This document shows, piece after piece, positions 43,225 through 51,053 of a DNA stretch of 64,000 bases (the first letter of the stretch is position 1; every line of letters begins with the position of its first letter). The notes beneath the pieces were generated by a model. It saw nothing but the letters and a program-made list of their open reading frames with translations. It had not been told where the DNA came from and ran no database searches. This stretch comes from an uncultured Bacteroidota bacterium (GTDB lineage Bacteria > Bacteroidota > Bacteroidia > Bacteroidales > P3), in assembly GCA_902776365.1 (NCBI GenBank), contig CACYPU010000001.1, positions 372,001-436,000 of the forward strand. The letters run 5' to 3'. A program made the translations under genes and the position numbers.

Positions 43225-44483
43225 TGATACAGATTCCCGACACCGCAAGCCTCTCGCCCCGCACCTTTCAACTCTCCAACGGTCGCACGCTCTATGCTTA
43301 TCCCTCGGACAGCACGGAGTTGGTGAAGATTGACTTCCTTTATGAGGCCGGCACCGCCTACCAGCCCCAGAAACTGGTGGCAGGGGCAGCCAACAACCTC
43401 TATGCTGTTGCCAGCCAAGAGATGGATGCGCAGCATTTGTCGGAATTCTTCGACTATCGCGGCATCTTGGTCGACCACAACTCGGATGTGCTGCACTGCT
43501 CGTCGAGTTTCTATACCCTGCACCGCCATCTTGATGCGCTGCTGCCGGTGTTGGAGTCGCTGGTTCACAGGCCTGCTTTCCCAGAAGAGGAGTTGGAAGT
43601 GTTCAAAAACAAACGTCGGCAGAAGCTACTAGCGTTGAGGCAGAAATCGTCGGAAGTGGCACGGAGACTATACTATACCGCGCTCTTTGGCGACGACCAT
43701 CCCCTGGGGCGCTATGTCGACCCCGAGGATGCCGACAGACTCAACTCCGATATCGTGAAGAAGTTCTACGAAGAATATCATCGCGGTGGCGATATGGACA
43801 TCATCGTCAGTGGCAAGGTCGACGACCGGTTTTTCGCCGCCCTCGATAACGCTTTCGGCCACGATGCCCCGACTGCTTCACACGTCAATATCCAAACGCT
43901 AGCGCCATCAAGCACTCACACAATCACGCAATCAAACAGTCAAGCAATCCCCAGCTCCGTCCAAACCACTGTGCGCGTGGGGCGTATTCTGCCTTTGCGA
44001 TGGGACGACCCTGACTATGCGTATTTTATGGTACTCACCACGCTGCTGGGTGGCTATTTTGGCTCGCGCCTGATGAGCAACTTGCGCGAGGACAAGGGCT
44101 ACACCTATGGTATCTATGCCCGTACGCAAGTCTACCGCGGTGTCATCGTTTTCTTCATCACCGCCGATGTGGCGGGTGCTGTCGCCGCCGATGCCGAGAA
44201 AGAAATCCTCCATGAGTTGCAGCGTCTGATAGACGAGCCTGTTAGTCAGGAGGAACTCGACCTTGTGCGAGTTGTCCTTGCTGGCGACTTTATCCGTTCT
44301 GTCGACGGGGTCTTCGAGCGTGGCGCCCGTTTGGGCGATATGCTGGGAACCCATGTTTCTGAGCAACTCACCGACAACCTGCGCGAGGCGTTGAACACAG
44401 TGGCACCGGATAAAATACAACAACTGGCCGCCCGCTATCTTCAGGGCGACCAGCTGTGTGTGTGTCGTGCCGGTGTCGTTTAA
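43224..44483 (+). CDS. M16-family protein lacking the HxxEH zinc motif
   Basis: 419 residues, one M16-sized unit with both halves. The position of the HxxEH motif (residues about 56-60) reads ANNLY, so the zinc site is lost. The second half keeps the Arg/Tyr pair region SRLMSNLREDKGYTYGIYAR, the hallmark of the non-catalytic partner in M16B heterodimers such as processing-peptidase pairs. No catalytic partner lies in the window. Starting on the last base of the TonB receptor stop suggests it acts with that receptor. A repeat tract (43908-43953) inserts THTITQSNSQ in the central linker. Confidence 0.85.
   Translation: MIQIPDTASLSPRTFQLSNGRTLYAYPSDSTELVKIDFLYEAGTAYQPQKLVAGAANNLYAVASQEMDAQHLSEFFDYRGILVDHNSDVLHCSSSFYTLHRHLDALLPVLESLVHRPAFPEEELEVFKNKRRQKLLALRQKSSEVARRLYYTALFGDDHPLGRYVDPEDADRLNSDIVKKFYEEYHRGGDMDIIVSGKVDDRFFAALDNAFGHDAPTASHVNIQTLAPSSTHTITQSNSQAIPSSVQTTVRVGRILPLRWDDPDYAYFMVLTTLLGGYFGSRLMSNLREDKGYTYGIYARTQVYRGVIVFFITADVAGAVAADAEKEILHELQRLIDEPVSQEELDLVRVVLAGDFIRSVDGVFERGARLGDMLGTHVSEQLTDNLREALNTVAPDKIQQLAARYLQGDQLCVCRAGVV
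43908..43953 (+). repeat. Repeat tract inside the M16 gene
   Basis: AGCACTCACACAATCACGCAATCAAACAGTC-like units, related to the CAATCACG words in porW, in frame, encoding a Ser/Thr/Gln linker. Confidence 0.6.
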
Positions 44484-44503
44484 CGGCAGGCTAGCGACCG
44501 ATT

Positions 44504-44959
44504 TTATTTCGCCTTTGTTAATACTATTGTATCATTAAACGGGTAAAGGCCAATGATAAAAGGGCCATGTTCCATGTTGTCCACATAAATTCCCAAAACA
44601 CGGTCTTTGTTTTCTCCGCTGTAATCTCCGTCACCGTCACCCATCATAGTGTATTTCTCAATGACCAATTCGTTTTTGTCATTGATAAACCCTGAGATTT
44701 GTGCGTTTGACTCAAAAAAGCTGAGTTCTGCAGTCCATTTCTTTGAGGCTTCAAGATTAATCACATGGTCAAAGGAAAACCAATCTTGAAAATCAGGATT
44801 GTATACTGACGTGTTCCACTGATATTTTCCGGCCACAATGGAAGTGACGTCATTTCCTGTGATGTTTGAAGCGGGGGTGGAATCATTGTTTGATTTGCAA
44901 GAGGCCAGCATCAAACCTGAAAGGAAAAGGATAGCGGCAAGTTTGGATAGATGTTTCAT
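44504..44959 (-). CDS. Uncharacterised lipoprotein
   Basis: 151 residues: signal peptide LSKLAAILFLSGLMLASC with lipobox LASC. The mature part (VTSIVAGKYQWNTSVYNPDFQDW, WTAELSFFESNAQISGFI, VLGIYVDNMEHGPFIIGLYPF) looks like a small beta protein of lipocalin-like size; not recognised. AT-richer than neighbours. Overlaps the upstream membrane-protein gene as ATGA. Confidence 0.7.
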   Translation of the reverse strand: MKHLSKLAAILFLSGLMLASCKSNNDSTPASNITGNDVTSIVAGKYQWNTSVYNPDFQDWFSFDHVINLEASKKWTAELSFFESNAQISGFINDKNELVIEKYTMMGDGDGDYSGENKDRVLGIYVDNMEHGPFIIGLYPFNDTIVLTKAK

Positions 44960-45369
44960 ATCTCGTTATTGTTTAATTCTGTCGTTTGTTTTGCTTTTTT
45001 CTTTTCGCGGTTCACATGGATCAGCAAAGCCACAGTTTCGAAGACCAGCATGGTGGCAAAGCCGATGCAGAAGGCAAGGGTGAAGCTCTTGGCTTGGTCA
45101 GTGTGCGTGAAGAGGTAGGAGGCTAGCACCACGAGGTGGATGAAAAGCACTGCTACGGTGGCGCCGAGGAAATATTGCACAAACTGGCGTGGCGACTTGT
45201 TCATGCTTTTGACCACGACGAAATGCTGGATGCCGGTGATGATGGCGAAGTAGAATGCCAGGATGGGCATGACGAGGTGGAAGTCGGAGCGGGAGAAGAG
45301 CAGCACCGAGAAGGCTGCCGCCACCAGCAACAGCGTCACAATGGCCAAAGCTATGTAGTAACGTTTCAT
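44956..45369 (-). CDS. Small four-helix membrane protein
   Basis: 137 residues with four hydrophobic helices (ALAIVTLLLVAAAFSVLLF, LVMPILAFYFAIITGIQHFVVV, FLGATVAVLFIHLVVLASYLF, FTLAFCIGFATMLVFETVALLIHV) and a Lys-rich cytoplasmic tail. The layout recalls AtpI-like proteins, but ATP synthase genes are absent, so the function is open. Its first base lies within the pyrI stop codon. Confidence 0.65.
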   Translation of the reverse strand: MKRYYIALAIVTLLLVAAAFSVLLFSRSDFHLVMPILAFYFAIITGIQHFVVVKSMNKSPRQFVQYFLGATVAVLFIHLVVLASYLFTHTDQAKSFTLAFCIGFATMLVFETVALLIHVNREKKKAKQTTELNNNEI

Positions 45370-45830
45370 TACTCAGCGAATTTCATGGTTTCCTTGGTGG
45401 TGAACTTCTCGCAGTAGTGGCATCGCAGCTTGAGGTTCTCCTTGTCGACGACGTAGAACTTGGTGGGTACCACTTCGGCGTTGGTGATGCACTTGGGGTT
45501 GGCGCAGCGGATGAAATTCTCCACATGGTCGGGGATTTCCGCTTTGAATTTCTTCACCACCTTGTAGTCTTCGATGTCGATGATGGAGGCAAAGGGAGCC
45601 ACGAGGGCTATCTTGCTTACCTCTGGGGCAGAGAAATGTTTGTTTTTGATTTTGACAATGCCTTTCTTGCCGAGCTTGCCGCTGCTGAGGTAGTTGCCGA
45701 TGAGGACTTCGTCTTTATATTTCTCGAGGCCAAGGATGCGGATGACCTGGTATACCGATTCGGTGGGGATGTGGTCGATGACGGTACCATTTTCGATAGC
45801 GCTGACCACCATTTCTTTCTTGTTTTCCAT
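45369..45830 (-). CDS. pyrI: Aspartate carbamoyltransferase regulatory chain
   Basis: 153 residues. The allosteric domain begins AIENGTVIDHIPTESVYQVIRIL and has KDEVLIGNYLSSGKLGKKGIVKI; the zinc domain has its four cysteines in CANPKCI and LRCHYCEKF. Binds CTP/ATP and controls PyrB. Follows pyrB after 30 bases that consist of TATTATCTATTAACTA repeats. Confidence 0.97.
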   Translation of the reverse strand: MENKKEMVVSAIENGTVIDHIPTESVYQVIRILGLEKYKDEVLIGNYLSSGKLGKKGIVKIKNKHFSAPEVSKIALVAPFASIIDIEDYKVVKKFKAEIPDHVENFIRCANPKCITNAEVVPTKFYVVDKENLKLRCHYCEKFTTKETMKFAE

Positions 45831-45860
45831 AATTAACTATTATCTATTAACTATTATCTA

Positions 45861-46778
45861 TTATCTGACACCTAAAATGGCGGCCATGAGAGCTTGGCGG
45901 ACGTAGACGCCGTTCTGAGCCTGCTGGAAGTAATAGGCGTAGGGGGTGGAGTCGACGTCGGTGGTGATTTCGTTGACGCGGGGCAGCGGGTGGAGGATGC
46001 GCATGTTCTCCTTGCAGCCCTTGAGCATGTCGGCGGTGAGGATGCAGGAGTCTTTCACGCGCTCATACTCCATGGGATCAGGGAAGCGCTCGCGCTGCAC
46101 GCGGGTCATATAGATGATGTCGGCGGTGGGGATGACGTCGCGGAGGTCGGTGTACTGATAGTATTTCAGGCCTGCATCCTTGATGCTCATCTTGACGGAG
46201 GAGGGCAATTTGAGCTCCTGTGGCGAGACGAGATGGAAGGTGGCGTTGAAGTTGCACATGGCCTGCACGAGGGAGTGGACGGTGCGGCCGTACTTGAGGT
46301 CGCCCACCATAGCAATCTGCAGGTTGTCGAGAGTGCCCTGGGTCTTGCGGATGCTGTAGAGGTCGAGCATGCATTGGGTGGGGTGCTGGTTGGCGCCGTC
46401 GCCGGCGTTGATGACGGGCACCGATGCCACCTCGGAGGCGTAGCGCGAGGAGCCCTCCTTGGGGTTGCGCATGACGATGAGGTCGCTGTAGGAGGAGACC
46501 ATCACGATGGTGTCGTGCAGGCTCTCGCCTTTTTGGACGCTGGTGCCACCCGGGTCGGAGAAGCCAATAATGCGGGCGCCAAGCTGGTTGGCGGCACTCT
46601 CAAAACTCAAGCGGGTACGTGTCGACGGCTCGAAGAAAAGCGTTGCCACCACCTTGTCGCTCAAGATTTTCTGTTTTGGATTCTTTTCGAATCCCTCGGC
46701 GATGTCCAGCACCTGGATGTATTCCTCTTTTGAGAAATCGGTGATGGAAATCAGGTTGCGTCCTTTTAAACTACTCAT
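45861..46778 (-). CDS. pyrB: Aspartate carbamoyltransferase catalytic chain
   Basis: 305 residues, full length. Carbamoyl-phosphate motif FFEPSTRTRLSFESA, the loop GDGANQHPTQCMLDLYSI, VGDLKYGRTVHSL and HPLPRVNEITTDVD. First committed step of pyrimidine synthesis, forming the holoenzyme with PyrI. Shares the carbamoyl-phosphate intermediate with the carbamate kinase and OTC elsewhere in the window. Confidence 0.97.
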   Translation of the reverse strand: MSSLKGRNLISITDFSKEEYIQVLDIAEGFEKNPKQKILSDKVVATLFFEPSTRTRLSFESAANQLGARIIGFSDPGGTSVQKGESLHDTIVMVSSYSDLIVMRNPKEGSSRYASEVASVPVINAGDGANQHPTQCMLDLYSIRKTQGTLDNLQIAMVGDLKYGRTVHSLVQAMCNFNATFHLVSPQELKLPSSVKMSIKDAGLKYYQYTDLRDVIPTADIIYMTRVQRERFPDPMEYERVKDSCILTADMLKGCKENMRILHPLPRVNEITTDVDSTPYAYYFQQAQNGVYVRQALMAAILGVR

Positions 46779-46821
46779 AATATATATTGTTTGATTGTTT
46801 GATTGCGTTAACTCTTAGTTC

Positions 46822-47736
46822 TTACTTTTTATTTTTCAAAGCCAATTCTCGGTTGACCAGGGCGTTCTCCATCTGGGGGTTGATGGCGAGGGCTTTGTCG
46901 AAATATTCGATGGCCCGCTCGTAGTCGTGGTAGTGGGTCAGTTCTATCCAGCCGAGGTTGTGCCATGCATCGGCGGAGTGTTCGTTGATGTCGAGCATCT
47001 GATGGTAAAGAGACTCGGCTTTGTCGAAATCCTCGCGGCCTTGATAGAACATTGCCAGCGCATAGAGGGTGTTAGTGTTGGAGGGGTCGAGTTGGAGGGC
47101 GGTGTTCAGATACTCCAGCGCCATGTTCTCGCCACGACTCGCATAGAGCACTCCCAGTTCTTCGAAGGCCAGAGCGTAGTCGGGATATTTGTCGCAGACA
47201 CGGCGGAAAAACTGCACGGCGGTGGCTGTGTCGCCTTTTTCCTTGTAGATATAGCCTTTCATGAAGAGGGCGGCCCGATTGTTTTCATCTTTCGCGGTGA
47301 CCTTGGAGAGGTAATCCAGCGAACGGTCATAGTCCTTACTGTCAAAGGTGATTTCGCCCATCTTCAGCAGCACTTCCATATTGTCGGGAGCCACTTCCTC
47401 GGCATGCTGCAACACCTTGTAGCACTCGGTCATATTGCCGTTTTTCAGGCAGATGTCAGCTTTGAGAAGCATGAAGTCGACATTGTCGGGTTCGCTACGT
47501 AAGGCTTTGTCGATGTCGAGAAGGGCTTCGTTGTTGCGACCCATGCGGAAGAGCACCTGTGCACGGAGGAAGTGCGACTGGATGTCGTCGGGGTTCTTCT
47601 CCAACTGCAGGTCGAGTTTCTCGAGTTTCACGCTGTCCGACATATCGTCGGTGATAACCAAGGAGTTGTCGTTTCCATGACAACCCACGACAAGCACCGC
47701 AACAGCCAACAGGATGATATGTTTTATTCTGGTCAT
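46822..47736 (-). CDS. TPR lipoprotein
   Basis: 304 residues: signal peptide IKHIILLAVAVLVVGC with lipobox VVGC, then at least six tetratricopeptide repeats (FLRAQVLFRMGRNNEALLDIDKAL, LLKMGEITFDSKDYDRSLDYL, FMKGYIYKEKGDTATAVQFF, LYALAMFYQGREDFDKAESLYHQ, AWHNLGWIELTHYHDYERAIEYFDKAL). Probably a periplasmic scaffold. Its own promoter is not evident. Confidence 0.8.
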   Translation of the reverse strand: MTRIKHIILLAVAVLVVGCHGNDNSLVITDDMSDSVKLEKLDLQLEKNPDDIQSHFLRAQVLFRMGRNNEALLDIDKALRSEPDNVDFMLLKADICLKNGNMTECYKVLQHAEEVAPDNMEVLLKMGEITFDSKDYDRSLDYLSKVTAKDENNRAALFMKGYIYKEKGDTATAVQFFRRVCDKYPDYALAFEELGVLYASRGENMALEYLNTALQLDPSNTNTLYALAMFYQGREDFDKAESLYHQMLDINEHSADAWHNLGWIELTHYHDYERAIEYFDKALAINPQMENALVNRELALKNKK

Positions 47737-47798
47737 AAAATGTCTGTCAAATCTATCTGCACAATTATTCTATATCTTATTACGTAAAAAGGCTTTTT

Positions 47799-48731
47799 TT
47801 ATTGTAGGAAATCGTAAATCATTTTTTCAACAGTTGTCAATTTCTCCTGGCGCAATACCTCTCTAGCCTGCATCTCGGTGATTGGCAGCGATTTCCATAG
47901 CATGCACCAGTATTCTTTCATCTTGCGTATGCGGCTCTCGTCGGTGGGCATGCGGAGTTGGATTTCCTCCATGAGGCGGCGGATGAAGTGCTTGGTTAAT
48001 GATGAGTGCTGAATGTTGAGTGATAAATTGTTGAGGGCCAGAGGCAGGGTAGGATTGTAGAGGATTCCGCGGCCCACCATGATGTCCGCCACCTGCGGGA
48101 AGCGCTCATGGATATGTTGGGCATCGGCGGCGGTGAGGATATCACCGTTATAGATGACTGGAGCCTTGAGGAGCGGCATCACCTCGCCGAAGGTATCGAG
48201 GTCGGGATGGCCGGTATACTGCTGGCGACCCAAACGGGGATGGATGGTGACGGAGGCCAGAGGGTAGTCGTTGAGGACGGGTACGAGATGGAAGATGTCG
48301 TTTTTATCTTTCAATCCCAGCCGCACCTTTACGCTCAGTTTCATTTTTATCCCGGGAACAACCTTGTCGAGGATGGCACGCACTTCGTCGGGATAGGGTA
48401 GGATGCCGCTGCCGCGATGCTTGGCGGCGATGGCTCGCATGGGGCATCCCATATTCCAGTTTACCTCATTGTAACCCAATTCATAAAGACGGTTACTTAA
48501 AGTGATGAATTCATCGGTTTCTTTGCCCAAAATTTGGGGTATGACGGGGATGGAATTCACGTTGTTCTCGGGTAGCACGTCGGCGATTTGGGCGTTGTCG
48601 GAGGAGAAACGCATGTTGCGCGTGAGTGCGATGAAAGGTGCTACGGCCGAAGTGATGGCAACGGGGAAGCACTCTTCGTAGACGCGGCGGAAGAGCACCT
48701 CGGTGAGACCTTGCATCGGAGCGAGAATCAT
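47799..48731 (-). CDS. tRNA-dihydrouridine synthase
   Basis: 310 residues of the FMN-dependent Dus family: APMQGLTEVLFRR at the N-terminus, the catalytic-cysteine region NWNMGCPMRAIAAKHRGSGIL, LSVKVRLGLKD, VTIHPRLGRQQYTGHPDL and VMVGRGILYNPTL-like IMVGRGILYNP. Reduces uridines in tRNA D-loops; position specificity is not assignable. A heptamer tract at about 47998-48035 encodes LSLNIQHSSLTK between the barrel and the helical C-terminal domain. Overlaps cvpA as ATGA. Confidence 0.9.
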   Translation of the reverse strand: MILAPMQGLTEVLFRRVYEECFPVAITSAVAPFIALTRNMRFSSDNAQIADVLPENNVNSIPVIPQILGKETDEFITLSNRLYELGYNEVNWNMGCPMRAIAAKHRGSGILPYPDEVRAILDKVVPGIKMKLSVKVRLGLKDKNDIFHLVPVLNDYPLASVTIHPRLGRQQYTGHPDLDTFGEVMPLLKAPVIYNGDILTAADAQHIHERFPQVADIMVGRGILYNPTLPLALNNLSLNIQHSSLTKHFIRRLMEEIQLRMPTDESRIRKMKEYWCMLWKSLPITEMQAREVLRQEKLTTVEKMIYDFLQ

Positions 48732-49324
48732 TTTTGTTTCGTGTTTTTAGTTTTGTGTTTCGAGTTTTCCTTGTCCCCAACCTCTTTATTCACCTTCTCG
48801 GCGGCTTTGTCGCCTGCTTCGGACAGTTTCTCGGTTAGGTCGGGATGCTCGGCGATGAACTCTTTCAGCGAGGAAATCAACTCGTTACCAGTGGAGTAGA
48901 CGGGAGAATAGAGGAGGCTCTCTTCGCGGGTTTCCTGCGATATCAGTGTCTCATTTTTGTCAATCAGAATGATGCCGTTGAGCAGCACGGATAGGATGCA
49001 GAGGGCTTTGACCATACCGAGTGCGGCGCCGGCAATCTTGTTGGGCAGGTTCATCTTCAGCGATTTGATGACGCGGTCGGCGATGCGTCCCAGCAGGAAG
49101 GCGAGCACCAGGGTGCCCACGAAGATGATGAAGAAGGCGATGAGAATGGCGCTCTCGCCGGTGAGCCCGAGTAGCGAGGATATCAGACGGGAGAAATGCA
49201 CTGCCGCCCAGATGCCTATGAGCACACCCGCAAGGGTCGCCGCCTCGCGGACAACACCGCGTTTCCATCCCAGGAAGATGAAGATGGCCAACGGTATAGC
49301 TAGTAATATGTCGAGTAATGTCAT
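48728..49324 (-). CDS. cvpA: CvpA family membrane protein
   Basis: 198 residues from the ATG at 49324, which gives the family opening MTLLDILLAIPLAIFIFLGWKRG. Four membrane helices follow (LIGIWAAVHFSRLI, AILIAFFIIFVGTLVLAFLLG, IAGAALGMVKALCILSVLLNGIIL). The C-terminal 50 residues are charged, ending in KENSKHKTKNTKQK, encoded by AAAACAC-type heptamers. CvpA proteins are linked to envelope stability and colicin V export; the exact role is unknown. Confidence 0.85.
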   Translation of the reverse strand: MTLLDILLAIPLAIFIFLGWKRGVVREAATLAGVLIGIWAAVHFSRLISSLLGLTGESAILIAFFIIFVGTLVLAFLLGRIADRVIKSLKMNLPNKIAGAALGMVKALCILSVLLNGIILIDKNETLISQETREESLLYSPVYSTGNELISSLKEFIAEHPDLTEKLSEAGDKAAEKVNKEVGDKENSKHKTKNTKQK

Positions 49325-49354
49325 TGTGGTTCTTAGTTTTAAGTGGTTGGTATG

Positions 49355-49420
49355 AAAAAACAAGCGCCTGCCTGGAGGGGCTGGCGCTCAAATAACACAT
49401 TTCTTCTTCTATCAAAGATA
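49355..49420 (-). terminator. Terminator and -7-like box between the PAP2 and cvpA genes
   Basis: On the minus strand TATCTTTG (49420-49413) is followed by AGCGCCAGCC/GGCAGGCGCT (49388-49363) and TTGTTTTTTC. The hairpin with its T-run ends the obg-PAP2 transcript; the upstream box could also give a short attenuated RNA leading to cvpA. Confidence 0.7.
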
Positions 49421-49454
49421 GAAATAAGCAAGCACGTCCTATATAACGAAAGAT

Positions 49455-50030
49455 TCATTTTTTTGTTTCACATTTTGTAAATTTTTTTTCAAAAATTTTT
49501 GTCAACCACCAGACAAACCATCCCACGAGGATGCCGAAGAGGGCGCCACAGAGGATGTCACCGGGGTAGTGTTTGCCTAAGTAGATGCGGCTGTAGCTGG
49601 TGAGGAACGCCCAGACAAACATGATGATGGGGAGCGCCTTCATCTGTTTTCTGTATCTCAGGAACAGGAAGGTGGCCAGGGCGAATGCATTGGCGGCGTG
49701 ATTGCTGACAAAACTGAAACTTCCTCCGCATTCGGTGTGGAAATGATTATAATCTTCCAACACCTGGCAGGGACGGGGACGGCAAACCCAGTGCTTGATG
49801 ATACCTGCCCCCTGGTCGGCCAGCAGAAAGCAAAGGCCACCGGCTGCCAGTATCAGCCACCATTTGTGAGGCTCTTTGCGCAGTGTCATAGCGGCGAAAG
49901 CCGCTACCAATACGATAGCCCAACACCAATGCTGGCTCACCACCCACATGGGCCAATCCAAGGCGTCGCATTGAAGCCCGTTGAGGAATTGGAAAAACTC
50001 AGTGTCAATATGATTTAGCGTCTCTAGCAT
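49455..50030 (-). CDS. PAP2-family membrane phosphatase
   Basis: 191 residues with about five membrane helices and all three PAP2 motifs: KHWVCRPRP, SFVSNHAANAF and SRIYLGKHYPGD. Such enzymes dephosphorylate lipid pyrophosphates or phosphatidic acid at the membrane; undecaprenyl or phosphatidylglycerol phosphate are possible substrates. Eight bases after obg, so co-transcribed. Confidence 0.88.
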   Translation of the reverse strand: MLETLNHIDTEFFQFLNGLQCDALDWPMWVVSQHWCWAIVLVAAFAAMTLRKEPHKWWLILAAGGLCFLLADQGAGIIKHWVCRPRPCQVLEDYNHFHTECGGSFSFVSNHAANAFALATFLFLRYRKQMKALPIIMFVWAFLTSYSRIYLGKHYPGDILCGALFGILVGWFVWWLTKIFEKKFTKCETKK

Positions 50031-50038
50031 TTGTCATT

Positions 50039-51040
50039 TCACTCCTTTTCACTCCCAGTTAGTTTTTTATAAATCAAATCTTTCAGCTCTTGAATGTTCT
50101 GTCCGCTGACGGCGCTGATGAAGACGGCATCGACGCCTTTGGGGAGGTGCCGCTTCAGCTGGCGTTGCATCTCCTCGTCCATCATGTCGCACTTGGTGAC
50201 GGCCAGGATGCGCTGCTTGTCGAGGAGTTCGGGGTTGTATTTCTTCAGCTCGTCGAGGAGGACGTAGTATTCTTTGGCTATCTCCAACTGCTCGCAGCTC
50301 ACCATAAAGAGGAGGATGGAGTTGCGCTCGATATGGCGGAGGAAGCGCAGGCCGAGACCTTTGCCTTCGGCGGCACCCTCGATGATGCCGGGAATATCGG
50401 CGATGCAGAACGAGCGGTCGTCGCGGTATTTCACGATACCGAGGTTGGGTACGAGGGTGGTGAAGGGGTAGTTGGCAATCTCGGGTTTGGCGGCGCTGAC
50501 GACGCTGAGGAAGGTGCTCTTGCCGGCATTGGGGAAGCCTACGAGACCTACGTCGGCCAACACCTTGAGTTCGATGATGACCCAACGTTCCACTGAGGGT
50601 TCGCCGGGTTGTGCGTAGCGCGGCGTCTGGTTGGTGGCACTCTTGAAGTGGTCGTTTCCCAAACCACCACGACCGCCACGGGCGATGATGAGTTCCTGTC
50701 CCTCTTCCGTCACCTCGCCGAGGAATTCGCCGGTTTCGGCGTCGCGACAGACGCATCCCAGCGGCACCTCGAGAATCTGGTCTTTGCCGGTACGGCCGGT
50801 GCAAAGGTTCTCGCCACCATGCTCGCCGTCTTCGGCGAAGACATGCTTGGTGTATTTGAGGTGCAGGAGCGTCCAGCGCTGCGTGGTGCCACGCAGGATG
50901 ACGTGACCTCCACGACCGCCGTCACCACCGTCGGGCCCCGCTTTGGCGTTGTATTTCACCCTCAGCAGGTGTGCGCTACCTGCGCCACCTTTGCCGCTGC
51001 GGACGAGAATCTTCACATAGTCTACAAAGTTCGAGGTCAT
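50039..51040 (-). CDS. obgE: Obg-family GTPase
   Basis: 333 residues. Glycine-rich Obg domain ([51 protein letters not shown]) at 1-158, then the GTPase with G1 [10 protein letters not shown]3 [16 protein letters not shown] and G4 TKCD. Essential ribosome-assembly and stress GTPase. The C-terminal OCT domain is absent, as in many short Obg proteins. Confidence 0.96.
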   Translation of the reverse strand: MTSNFVDYVKILVRSGKGGAGSAHLLRVKYNAKAGPDGGDGGRGGHVILRGTTQRWTLLHLKYTKHVFAEDGEHGGENLCTGRTGKDQILEVPLGCVCRDAETGEFLGEVTEEGQELIIARGGRGGLGNDHFKSATNQTPRYAQPGEPSVERWVIIELKVLADVGLVGFPNAGKSTFLSVVSAAKPEIANYPFTTLVPNLGIVKYRDDRSFCIADIPGIIEGAAEGKGLGLRFLRHIERNSILLFMVSCEQLEIAKEYYVLLDELKKYNPELLDKQRILAVTKCDMMDEEMQRQLKRHLPKGVDAVFISAVSGQNIQELKDLIYKKLTGSEKE

Positions 51041-51053
51041 GTCTTAAGAAGGG

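Noticed and set aside
40744-44483. A SusC/SusD polysaccharide-utilisation pair
   Set aside because: The TonB receptor is followed by an M16 protein, and no SusD-like lipoprotein or glycosidase is adjacent.
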